This document shows positions 54,128 through 64,000 of a DNA stretch of 64,000 nt, piece by piece. Each line of letters starts with the position of its first letter. The first letter of the stretch is position 1. Made by a program: the position numbers and the translations under genes. Below the pieces are notes generated by a model. It ran no database searches and was not told the origin of the DNA. It was given only the letters and a program-made list of their open reading frames with translations. Source of the stretch: Schistocerca nitens (lineage: Eukaryota > Arthropoda > Insecta > Orthoptera > Acrididae); the NCBI RefSeq assembly GCF_023898315.1, contig NC_064623.1:17125140-17189139 (forward strand). The letters are read 5' to 3'.

Positions 54128-57100
54128 CAGGGTGTATACGACCCGGGAGATCTGGGGAAAACCTGGGAATTTTTTCATCTGGGAGAAAACCGGGGAATTT
54201 TTTAGAATTCCGGAAATTTTTCATTGTTTTAGTTTTCAGTTAAATTTTTGTAATTTTGACTGCTAAGAACCGTTACTCTAACAAAGGATATTACTGTATC
54301 CCGCTACTGCAGAATAATACTTCAACACTAAAACATAAACGAGGGAAAACAAAAAGAAAAATAACTTGAATTGTAAAGGAAATGCGCCATATACAACAAA
54401 GACACATAGTCCTCATGCAAGCGTCTGCCAACAGCAAATGTGTCAAAGGCTTTAGGAAGACTATGCAATACTTCATAACAACAAATTCCCTCCAATGAGC
54501 GTGAAGTCACAACTGTTTACATTTGATTCATGTTAGCAGTTACGAGCGGGCTCATGCGCATGTGTAGTTGAGTCATGTTTGAGCAGTAGATTCTCCTGCT
54601 TCTAGCTACAGGAATGTGGCTGTTGGCTCTGCAAGAAGTCGCAGCAAGCAGCTAGAGTGCTACTGGGAAAAGGGGGGTGCCAAATTCATATTCTCGAGGA
54701 AAAAACACTTGTTTCACAAAGCGCCTAGCATCCAGTGCATGTTGATCTATCGAACATTTATATGATTTTGAAACGCATCCCTGTTGGTTTTTGAACATTT
54801 TTGAACACATTTTAAATTCATTTCTGAATGAATCGTAAGTTTGTTTTTGAATGCGTGCATAGTGTACGTGATGTCTCTGTCAGGAGAATCCTCGTCGCAT
54901 CTAGAAATAAACTTTCCGCAGATAAAAGGGGATGGGGCTATATGAGCTGAGCGGAGTAAAGCTGAACGTATGAATGCCAATCACTGTCCTATTATGTGAT
55001 TGATTGGGTTTTCAAATGATCAGCTTTTGTTATAATTACTAGCGAAATCCATAGATTCAGTCTACCAGAATGGAAATAAACGACTACAGGAATAACAAGT
55101 GAGAAAGATTACATATTATCTTCTTGTTTCAAAGAGAATGAAATTTTGACAGTAAATTTTTGGCCAGATCGCTACACCAGTAAGGACCAGTTGTACAGCC
55201 CCGGCTAGCAGCTGCTTAAGTTCTATTTTGGAAGTAACGCAGAAAACGTTTTTTACAAATATGTAACAACGCCTAACCACAGAATAATCACGGGGTAACT
55301 AAACCGGTGATTCTGGCAGGGTTAGTGAAGTTAATCGCCGAACAAATTTTGACAGTGGCAGGAATAGCCGCAGAATTGGTGATGACTCGATTGTTAGAAC
55401 GAGGAAGCAGAAGGATCGGGGATATCACACAAATTATGGAACAATAAGATGATTCCAAATTTATATAAAAATTTTGTAATACTACTACTCAATCTCATGC
55501 TTGAGAAACTGGTGGGTATGAATGAAATGTGAAACTATTTCCTAACATAAAGCTTTTTGCTTATAGTAGGCCTAATAGGCATTTGATATTGGTATTTCAT
55601 GAATTATATTCTGTCTTGTTATAAGAATGACCAGTCTCACTTTTTTGGTGTGTGTTACAAAATTGCTGCAATATTAGGAAGGCCTATTTTCTTTTATCTA
55701 GCATACAGTGACAAAATAGATGTAATCTGATTGAGAAACCACACCAGTCTTAGGTATTATTTGTATTAACAGCTTTTTCAGTATTAAATAACGAAATTTC
55801 AATTTTTCATGTAGCAAAACGTTTGACGAACTTTGGTGAGGTAATATATTCTTCCACAGAAAGGAAAGCAAGCCATGTAAAGCTGTAGCAAGCTTAGGGA
55901 GAGAAAAATGCTAGGAGGTAAGGATTGAATAAATGGGTACTTTCTTGCTTGTCTCTTGTCTATATTGGTTTTATGTACCCTATATTTAATTTTATGTCAC
56001 ACAAAACAGCAAGTTACTAGCTAATAGACAGTAAAGAGTGCAAATTTTCTGAAGAGTTGTTCTCCCGATTACAAAAAATACGATCCGCTATTAATGGCAA
56101 TTTTTTTTTAAAAAAAAGAAAAATTCAATTTCCACTGTCCTGAATATAGTTTAATGGCATCGCTTACAAAATATACACGTTTCAATTCCGCAGAGCGAAA
56201 TACAGTGACGTGCGATAGAAGAATGCTGTATGAAGAGGCGTGGCACTGCACTTTTTGGCACACTTAAGTCCTAATAACATGTCTGACATTTTCTCGAACA
56301 CATATGTTTTGTGTTTCAAACTTCTCAGAATGATGTGCCCTACAAGATGCACATATTTTTGAAAATTTGATTTTTTTAGTATTGACCCGGTTCGCAAATA
56401 TCATAGATCTGGGACTGATGCGCAGAGCAGCCTGAGTTATAGTGGGTAGTCTCCACGTGACCCGTGTTTACTTTTAGTGATTTTGCTGTTTCCCCTTCGT
56501 TTACTCTCACGTCAAATAACAAAATGGATATCTGTGGCTGGGAGGTATCAAGTGAATTAAAATACATTCACATAATTATGGAAGGCTAAAATACATTATT
56601 AGTTTCAGATTTCATTTTGTTTCCACCTTTCTGACAGTCAAGCTTTAATCGCCTTGCAGAACAATTAAGTTTTTTTTTGTCTACTTGCTAAAGAAATTGG
56701 GCTTTTATGAACCCTTTCCGCAGAGGCAGCCAATGTATTCGAAATGAAATTTTTAACTCCACGGTACTGGCCAGTTTCAGCTGTTCGCTGCGTTTCAAGT
56801 GCACATTGTCATCTTCTAGCACGTATGGCATTAATATCAGGTCGAGGTTTTCTTCATTGGGAATATGGACATACGAAGTTGCAGTTTAAAAATGCACACA
56901 CTTTAGTATGGTTCACGAAATTCTGATGCTCTTGGAGTGCCCTGTGATGTCTTGCTGCTTTTACAACATAATGTAATATCTTTTAGTGTTTTACATGTAC
57001 GTACATATGGGCTTCCTACGTCCATGGTAGCTGCGCAAGCGCGGTGTCGCCTGTTACCTGGCGCTCTCTGGCAACTGCTGAAACGAACCTATTTCGAACA

Positions 57101-57922
57101 GGTCGCAGAAAAATATTGCGAATGCTGGTTTGAAAAGCGTTACTTTCAAAGTAAATATCCTTTAATGTAAGTTGGACTATGCTCGAGAATGTACCATGAA
57201 TTTCTTAAATCAGACAGCGTTTGATTCTCATTTAAAAATCAACTCTTTGATGACGAGCCATTTAGACGAATTTCGAACCCTGAAGATCAGACATTTATGT
57301 CATTATTAAAAATTTTACTGGCACATTTGTGTGATATATCTTAAAGTGTAAAACGCGCAAAAAAATAAACATTATATGCTAAAGATTAGCTTCTCTTGCA
57401 GCTTATTAATCTTAGAGACCAATACTATATGTGGAAGCTTTTCTTTTTTTGTAGCAACACTGTGTATATTAATTTAAACCATTAACTTGTGTGTTACCAC
57501 TACTTAACAATGATGTTGCTATTGGCGGACTACATGACATGACATGAGCTCTGACTGGCTTACAAAAGCACATCGCAATCTCGATTTCAGTGATTCGTAA
57601 TGTAACATGCGGTGTTTGGTGGAATTCCAATGTATACTTTCGTAATACGAAAATATGCAGTTTACTTGTTACTGCACATCAAAGATATTTCCAAAACATG
57701 TCTTTTTCCCTGAGTTTAGTTTTCTAAAGTGCCGGGAAATTCTATGCCCATGTCCAAAACCATAACCATTCAAAGGATTGATAAGTTTTGCAGTTCTGAT
57801 GAAAAATACATTGTCACTTAAGACGGAAAAAGTGTATTTTCACCTGGGAGAAAGTGTATTTTTAACCGGGAAATCTGAGAAAAATCCGAAAATTTTTTTT
57901 CCGTGGCCGCATATACACCCTG
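54128..57922. mobile_element. 3.8-kb non-autonomous TIR element with 5-bp target duplication
   Basis: It begins CAGGGTGTATACGACCCGGG and ends (reverse complemented) CAGGGTGTATATGCGG; ATCAT flanks both ends (54123-54127, 57923-57927). Both ends carry diverged CCGGGAA/CTGGGAG-type subrepeats (54146-54215; 57838-57870). No frame longer than 77 codons and no transposase motif, so it moved with enzymes supplied elsewhere. The CAGGG terminus recalls hAT elements, but those usually make 8-bp duplications; Transib-like and hAT5-like groups make 5. Family left open. Confidence 0.75.
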
Positions 57923-57927
57923 ATCAT

Positions 57928-58289
57928 ACACAAAGTGTGAAAATGCAAGGGGGTACCCTATACATACCTTTTAGAGCTTAAAATGTTATTTCCCACATTT
58001 TACACTTTTTTTTTCCAAGTCCCTTGAAAAGTGTAAAAGCTGGTTTTCACTGTGTTTTAATACATGGTCAGTGAAATTGTAGATGCCTGTTCAGAGAGAG
58101 GGCCCATGTAGAACCTTATGTTCATAAGCTTGTAATGTAAGTACCCTCATAGCATTCTAGGTGATAATCTCTGTACTGACACTCCTAAATGGTACATCCT
58201 AAAATATGACTGGTATCGTATTAACGTAAAATATCTTCCATACCAGAATATTGCTGCTTAGACAGTGAACGAACTTAATTTACTTCCGA
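57928..58289. other. Interval without recognised gene
   Basis: AT-rich sequence, with a T-run (about 58009). Nothing recognisable. Confidence 0.45.
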
Positions 58290-58475
58290 TATGATAGACG
58301 GGCAAAGTTTAAACCAGTAGTAAATCACATACTGGAGAAGTGTGTGCCGAATAAGTGGATTAATGATGGAAAAGATTCATCATGGTTGAACAACAAACTT
58401 TGGAGAAGTCTGAGGAAACAAACTGTTGCACTCTCAGTATAAAAAAAGAACGCACAAATGATGACAGTCATAAAT

Positions 58476-58478
<3 letters not shown>

Positions 58479-58520
<42 letters not shown>
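58479..58520. repeat. (TG)n microsatellite
   Basis: About 21 TG units inside decayed LINE H. Confidence 0.95.
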
Positions 58521-58523
<3 letters not shown>

Positions 58524-59340
58524 AGATAGGTGCGCTAATAAGGGAACCGTACAAACTTTGCAACATCAGTTTGATTTATACTGACAGGATGTGTAGGGAA
58601 TGACAGTGACTTCAACATATGTAAATAGGAAGATGTCACTCTTACCCGTTTTCGAGAAAACCATCTTAGAAACTTTTATGTGTGTTTATATATTTTGTGT
58701 GGTCACTAGCACTTGAGAAGTCCACAGACAACTATGTTAGCGAATAGTTTCAGGAGCGCGAGGTCCACGGGTCGAATATCCCTGCCTGCAACCTGCCACC
58801 ACCCTCTCTCTCTTCCCCTCTTTCCCTATTTTTATCATTTTCTACATGTGTGGCACGTACAATGTGTGACCTGTGGAGTATTGTATGAATTAGGGCGATA
58901 CTGATAGCATAAACAAAAGAAACAATATTAATTGCAATGTACAAAACTTACAATGAACACTGAATTTTTGCATGTGCACGGTTTTTTCAGTTTTTCCATT
59001 GCAAAACAAACTTGAGTTACATTTGTAAGCCGTTCTTGTGCAATTTCTTGGTTTACTGTATGTACCTGTTAGAATTACATGGAAATGAAATAAAAGAAAG
59101 GGCACCAGAAGCGCGATTCGATCAATGGACCTTCCACTTAAGAAACCAAGCACTTGCTAGCTTGGCTGCTGAGTCCTTGATTACTAGCATCCTTATGAAG
59201 TGTGTAAGCATGTGTAAAATTTCTGTTTACGTATTTTGTAGTTGTTGTCATGCCCTACACAACCTGTCAATATGAATCATATTGTTCGTAGGACCCTGTT
59301 TTAAGTGTAAAACTTCCACTGTTGTGCTTTAGGAAAATAT
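58521..59340. other. Unassigned segment inside LINE H
   Basis: 820 bases that do not align with any LINE block I know, between the linker and RT start of LINE H. GTCCACGGGTCGAATATCCC (about 58765-58785) resembles a tRNA-type box B, so part may be a decayed SINE. Confidence 0.35.
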
Positions 59341-60207
59341 CTTGCCGAGAACCACATGTAAAATGCCATTGCCTGACCGTCACACAGACTTCTGCATGGA
59401 GAACATAGGAATAGATTTATGTGGCATTGAAAAACAACTGAAAGAGTTGCAAACAAATAAGTCCTCAGGTCTGGAGAGAATCCCAGTTTGGTTTTACAGA
59501 GAATATTCTTAAGCATTGGCGCTTTACTTGGATCGCATTTATCGCAAATCTTTTGCCATGTATATAAGAAGGGTAAAAGAACAGCCCCACAAAATTACGG
59601 ACCCATATCCATAACATCAATATGCTGCAGAATTCTTGAACACATTCTAAATTAGAATATAGTAAATTTCCTTGAGACAGAGAAGCCCCTGTCCACAAAT
59701 CAGTTCAGATTTTAATGCGTCACCCGTGGGGGAGCAAGCTTGACCTTTCCTCACATGTTACCCTGTCAACTATGGATGAAGGGCAAAAGGCAAATTCTAT
59801 ACCTTTAGATTTTCAAAAAGTGTTCAACAGAGTACACCTCTGCAGACTGTGTACAGAGGTCCCAGCATATGGAATGGGTTCTCAGATATGAAAGTGTTCA
59901 AAGCCTTCTTAAATGATAAGAAAGTAGTACATTGTCCTCGACAGCGGGTGCTCATCGGAGACGAGGGTATCGTCACGAGTGCCCCAGGGGTGTGTGATAC
60001 GACTGCTCTTGTTCTATACATAGTATAGAAGTGATCTGATGACGCTGTGATGTATGGGAAGTTGTTGTCATTGGAGAACTGAAAATGACTTTGAGACAAT
60101 TTCTAGTTGCTACGATGAATGGCAGCTTTCTCTAAATGTAGAAAAATGAAAGCTAATGCAGATTAGTAGGAAAAACTATTCTCTAATGTTCAAATACATT
60201 ATTAGCA

Positions 60208-60828
60208 TTGTGCTGCATGACAGGTTCCGAAATGATAGATAAAGCTTTTATGTCTTCTACTGACATGGAATACGATTTACTGCTGAGATCGTGTAATATG
60301 TTTGCAGCAGAGCTGCTGCACCTTAACGGGATCCGTCATTTTGTTTCTCAGGCCTCCCTCCAAAATGTTTTAATATTTACTGATTTAATGAGTAGCTTGC
60401 AGGCTATAGACCGATGCTGTTCTCTTCACCCTTTGGTCTCTGCTATGCATGACCTTCTCTTTCCCCTTGGCCGTGCTGCTGTGTGCTCCATTGCCACCCT
60501 CTGGGTCCCAAGTCGCGTGGGCATCCCAGGGAATGTATTGGCTGACCATTTGGGTAGAGGGCAGATACTTACCCTACATTCCTTCATGATTCCACTTGCA
60601 GATATGCGGATAAGCACGAAATCTCTCTTTACCGAAAAGTGGAATGACATCTGGTGCACTACTGCTTTCAGTAATAAACTCTGCAAGGAGACTACTGCAG
60701 TTTGGTGCTCTTCTTCCACTTCTCTCAGAAGGAGTCCACTGTCTAATGCCGTCTACGCATCGGTCATACTAGGCTCACCTGTTGTTTTCTCTTGTGTAAT
60801 GAGTCACCCCCACAATGTGGTTGTGTAG
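60208..60828 (+). pseudogene. LINE I RNase H and C-terminal zinc-knuckle region
   Basis: MFAAELLHLNGIRHF holds the catalytic Glu block, VLIFTDLMSSLQAID the catalytic Asp, and WVPSRVGIPGNVLADHL the outer loop with the final Asp; all expected RNase H acidic residues are visible. Downstream RISTKSLFTEKWNDIW is the conserved post-RNase-H segment, and a shifted frame (60792-60995) gives PPQCGCVARLTVSHILMEW, matching the C-terminal cysteine motif. One frameshift near 60800. The first about 10 residues may be LINE H sequence. Confidence 0.8.
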
Positions 60829-61310
60829 CCAGACTGACGGTATCTCATATATTGATGGAATGGCCCCTGATTTTGGCCCTTTGTACTAAGTACAGTCTTC
60901 CAGATTCCTTGTCTTTAATATTAGCAGATGATTCACAGCTGTTTGACAGGCTCCTTAGTTTCCTGTGTGAGAATGGTTTTTATTTTCAGTTATAAGGTTT
61001 TGCTTCACTCCTGGAGCAGGGCCCGGATGATTGTGGTTGGGACCTCTGTTCATGGTTTTTAGGTCTGGGACTTACGACCTCTTCTCCGTGCAAATATCAC
61101 TCTTTTGTCCCTTAGTTTTTCCAGATTTGGATTTGGCCTACCCTTTTATGCCTTCTGATCTGTGTGCTTTTAGCTTCCTCACTTTATAGTTTCACCCTTT
61201 TGATTGGATCCTCCCACTTTTAACGGGCAGTCTATCTTACGCAAATAACTTGTGAACTGCGGGACAGATGACCTCACTGTTTAGTCCCATAATCCCGCTC
61301 AATCAATCAT
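60215..61310 (+). mobile_element. LINE I: 5'-truncated LINE with RNase H domain
   Basis: It starts inside RNase H and runs to a 3' UTR ending TCCCATAATCCCGCTCAATC AATCAT with a short CAAT-type repeat. An RNase H after RT is characteristic of the I superfamily (I, R1-relatives, Loa), unlike all other LINEs in this window. It interrupts the RT of LINE H. Confidence 0.78.
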
Positions 61311-61860
61311 GCCCATTATTTATGTAGGCATAATGCAGCAAAGCTATATGAAATGGGATGACTGTGAAAGGATTTGTTGTAGTAGGAAAGGCAAATGTTT
61401 AATGAGGGAATTTTACAAAAATTTTGCTCCTCTCTAGTGGTCCTCTCTAGTGGAGACGGCCCATTCTTGAATACTGTTAAAGTGTTTGGAATACACAGGA
61501 GGTAGGATTAATAGAGGACACTGAAAATGTTCAGAGCCAGGCAGTTAAATTTGTTACCAGCAGTTTTTTCGGCTGGTGAGTATTATGGAGATAATTTCTG
61601 AACTCAAATGCGACACTCTGAAGAGAAGACGACATTCTCTTCCTGAAATACAATCGAAAAAATTTAGAGAATCAAAATTTGGAGCTGACTGTTGAACAGT
61701 TCTACTTGCACCAGTGTACATTTTGCATACAAGGGGAATATAGACAATTGTTTTTCCCTGACTATTTATGAGTGGAGCAGGAAAGGAAAGTACAAGTAGT
61801 GGTACAAGGTGCCATGCACCATGCGGTGGCTTGCGTAGTATGTGTATAAATGTAGAGATT

Positions 61861-61979
61861 ATTTATCTGAAAATGCTAAGTTATCTGCTTTGTAACAGTG
61901 AGACAACTACTACTAGTAAATTTAATAATGTTACAAAATCCAAATACTCTTGCTAAGAATCCATGGTACTCCTGTAATA
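61861..61979. other. Short interval between LINE H and the next element
   Basis: AT-rich, nothing recognisable. Confidence 0.4.
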
Positions 61980-63551
61980 GGGTCATTCCAAGTGATGGAA
62001 TGTGACGTTTGGGAGATTTTGTTCATTCTGTTTTGTTACAAAAATAACACGTAAAACAAATTTTAGATGTTTATTTTATTTTTAACAGATAACTTAAATT
62101 ATCTTGTTAACTGAAGTAAAAATATGAAGTAATTGTCCTGTGACGGAAAGAGACTCATACAAAACAAAAGTTTCATCTGACTTCTGTGAAACTTTACAAA
62201 TGTGTTGTCTCACAAGTTCAGTAATTAATCACCACATATCAAGTATTAATATAATAGTATGAAAAACTATATGGAGTTCATCGGTTTTTAATTTTTTACT
62301 TATGTGACGTAAAAGGGACTCACATTTCATAAAATAATTACTTTACCACAACTATCCCATGTGCTTCACATGCAGATTTTATTTACGGGATTGCATGCTA
62401 ATGTAGTGATTAATACTGCTGATGTTTTAGGAATATCCTCCTTATACCCACATAGAGTAGTCAAGAGTAAATTGACGTTCTTATGGTAGTGATACAAGCA
62501 GCTGTGGTGAGGTATTTCACTGATTGGAAGGACAAATTTTGGTCCCAGTGAAAAGAATTTTGATTTCCGCAGTTTCTTATCAGGGTTTCCCTTTTTAAAT
62601 ATTTAACATGCCTCTGAAATAGTGGTGTGTATAAATCTCTTTTTGAAATTTTTCTTTTTCTTCATTCGCTGTTGTTGTCACAGCATCCTTCTTCACAGGA
62701 GCTTGCAGTGATATATCATCCCTTTGATAAAATTGCTTGATTAAATCATTAATCTCACACAGGGAATTGCTACTCTGTTTCTGTTTTATTTCTGGGGTTA
62801 TAGACACACAATGAGCGTTGTTAAGAACTCTGGTCACACAGCGAATCTTCCTTGGACCTATAGGAAGTGACTTCCATGCCTTTTGACAGCCTTTGCTTTA
62901 GTTTGTGGGGTAGAATAACCAGGTGCAACATAAGAAGGTGAATGAAGTCTTGCACGCTTAACATTGTTTGTACGTGGCAGGTTCAATGTGGGCGCGGCTT
63001 TATATAAGTTCATGGTCCACATATATTGATCTGTTACGGAATGGGACAGTTATTAAAAGCTTTTTCCAGCGCTGTGGTTTTGTGTTATTTGAGGATGGGT
63101 TGCTGTTGGACGTTTATCACATAAAGTACACTTATTATAAAACAGCGTGAATAAATATTAATTGTCTGAATGCAATACAAAAGATCCACTTTTTTCTGTG
63201 TTGGAATAGGACACACAAACCATGATAATTTAAATTCCAATGTGAGGTATAGTATGATGTAAAATTAACAAGTAAATTAAATGCAAAGTAGCTAAGAGTC
63301 TAAATGTAAGCAAAAAAAAGATTAATTTTCAAAGTTATTCAAAACTTACCTGTAAGAAATCTTCCTAAAATGGTGCTGCCTAGACAGTTCTTTCAGTAAT
63401 TGCTGTTACCTTGCAGTAATATAATGATAATGGAGATGTTGTTTACACAATTTCAGAAATTTAGGTTTATTTTATGCCAAATTTAACGCATACCGACCTT
63501 CACTTACAGAAAAAATTTCCCTTCTTGTTTTAAGTTTCCATGGAATGGCCC
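61980..63551. mobile_element. Candidate DNA transposon with short TIRs and a minus-strand ORF remnant
   Basis: Ends GGGTCATTCCA (61980-61990) and TGGAATGGCCC (63541-63551) are inverted repeats with one mismatch, and ATGGAA follows inside both. AATA on both outer sides could be a 4-bp duplication. Inside are TGACG...GGGACTCA-type repeats (62142-62155, 62303-62322) and the minus-strand protein remnant at 62595-62837. Superfamily not determined. Confidence 0.5.
62595..62837 (-). pseudogene. Transposon-associated protein remnant (FYQRDDIS motif)
   Basis: NAHCVSITPEIKQKQSS then NDLIKQFYQRDDISLQAPVK, KDAVTT and KFQKEIYTHHYF. A block of the type F-Y-x-R-D-D-I-S-x-x-A-P-x-x-K-D-x-V-T followed by LQKRxL is one I remember from many uncharacterised, repeat-associated proteins of arthropods and other invertebrates; the name and function of that family I do not know. 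Upstream on the same strand (about 62870-62838) KSLPIGPRKIRCVTRVL fits the same family (usually LP.SPRKKRAV). The N- and C-termini are lost. Confidence 0.45.
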
Positions 63552-64000
63552 AATAGTTCTTCTAGCAGGCACGCCTCACAAAGATAATATAACATTGTTC
63601 AAAGTTTAATGCACTGGATGGTAACAATATTGACATAACATCTTCTAAATGGCATTCTTTTCGTATTAGTAAATGATGTATTTAATAGTAATACCTGGTT
63701 TATAGAAGCTGGTTTAGAATGCAAGTATGGAGACTTGGAAGGTTTTTGATTTAATGATATGTTATTAACCTGGTACCTGGTATTTTTAAGAAAGTGTCAT
63801 TTGGATGTGTGTAGATAAGGTTATGGTCTAAAACACTAGAAGGAGAAGTGAATTGCAAGATGATGAAGTTGTATTTACATGTTGTATTATTGCTAATGAG
63901 ATGTTCAGCTTTATATTGTTGTTATAAGTGGAATATTGCATAACTCTTTCGTATGTATTACTTATTGAAGCGAATCGTAGACTCGGCCCTAGTGGGAGCG
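63552..64000. other. Interval to window end
   Basis: AT-rich sequence without a supported frame; no exon of the host gene could be recognised here. Confidence 0.45.

Larger units (their letters stand above)
58290..61860 (+). mobile_element. LINE H: old Jockey-like LINE with nested insertions
   Basis: Linker piece (58310-58420: VVNHILEKCVPNKW, SSWLNNKLWRSLRKQ), a TG tract (58479-58520), a non-LINE-like stretch (58521-59340), RT start (59395-59520: IEKQLKELQTNKSSG, IPVWFYREYS), middle RT (59560-60180, heavily decayed; LDFQKVFNRVHLC-like block near 59800 and ALVLYIV near 60015), then LINE I (60215-61310), and the C-terminal and 3' region (61470-61850: WNTQEVGLIEDTENVQSQAV, ISELKCDTLKRRRHSLPE). 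It ends near AAATGTAGAG at 61855, like the LINE A group. Many stops; among the oldest elements here. Confidence 0.7.

Overview
This window looks like intergenic and intronic DNA from a large, repeat-rich arthropod genome. The repeat set (tRNA-derived SINEs, CR1/Jockey-like and RTE LINEs, CA/TG-rich foldback repeats) resembles what I remember of orthopterans such as Schistocerca; the genus is inference from memory, not a search result. Nothing bacterial is present: no operons, no CRISPR, and the only credible host coding exons have splice sites.

Layout. 1-4264: a repeat with a hammerhead-like core, then two decayed minus-strand LINEs, one carrying a foldback copy of that repeat between 20-bp direct repeats. 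4540-7245: a broken Ty3/Gypsy fossil split by a 5'-truncated LINE (A), which is itself split by a CR1-like LINE (B). 7565-9660: two SINEs, LINE tails and foldback repeats. 9765-11186: a Tc1-type DNA transposon with a nearly whole transposase. 11243-13383: a split SINE, another foldback repeat and a dimeric SINE with its own target duplication. 14660-19400: a long minus-strand CR1-like LINE (C) with ORF1 and ORF2, hit by an RTE tail, then another LINE 3' end. 19400-29300: mostly unique-looking DNA with small repeats. 29330-32058: decayed plus-strand LINE E. 34105-43060: SINEs and a near full-length RTE LINE interrupted by a SINE with a perfect 12-bp target duplication.

43690-45513 holds the one convincing host gene. 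A 5' exon encodes a Ser/Asp/Glu-rich, probably nuclear protein starting at 44325, with a consensus donor at 44890; a 75-nt exon follows at 45439-45513. Its next intron is filled with mobile DNA: a Merlin/IS1595-type transposon (45848-49565) that contains LINE A2, then LINE F split by a BovB-like RTE (52293-53673), a hammerhead-like motif (53894-53934), a 3.8-kb terminal-inverted-repeat element with 5-bp duplications (54128-57922), LINE H with an RNase-H-bearing LINE nested in it, and a further inverted-repeat element (61980-63551).

The most interesting signal is a shared RNA-like scaffold in several otherwise dissimilar repeat families: CUGANGA, one extra base, a perfect short hairpin, GAAA, a palindromic AGCU or ACGCGU, with flanks that pair as a stem I. 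This matches the hammerhead ribozyme core and suggests retrozyme-like repeats. It is unproven here: one base too many sits before stem II and most copies are decayed. Nested insertions with readable target duplications allow relative dating at many sites.
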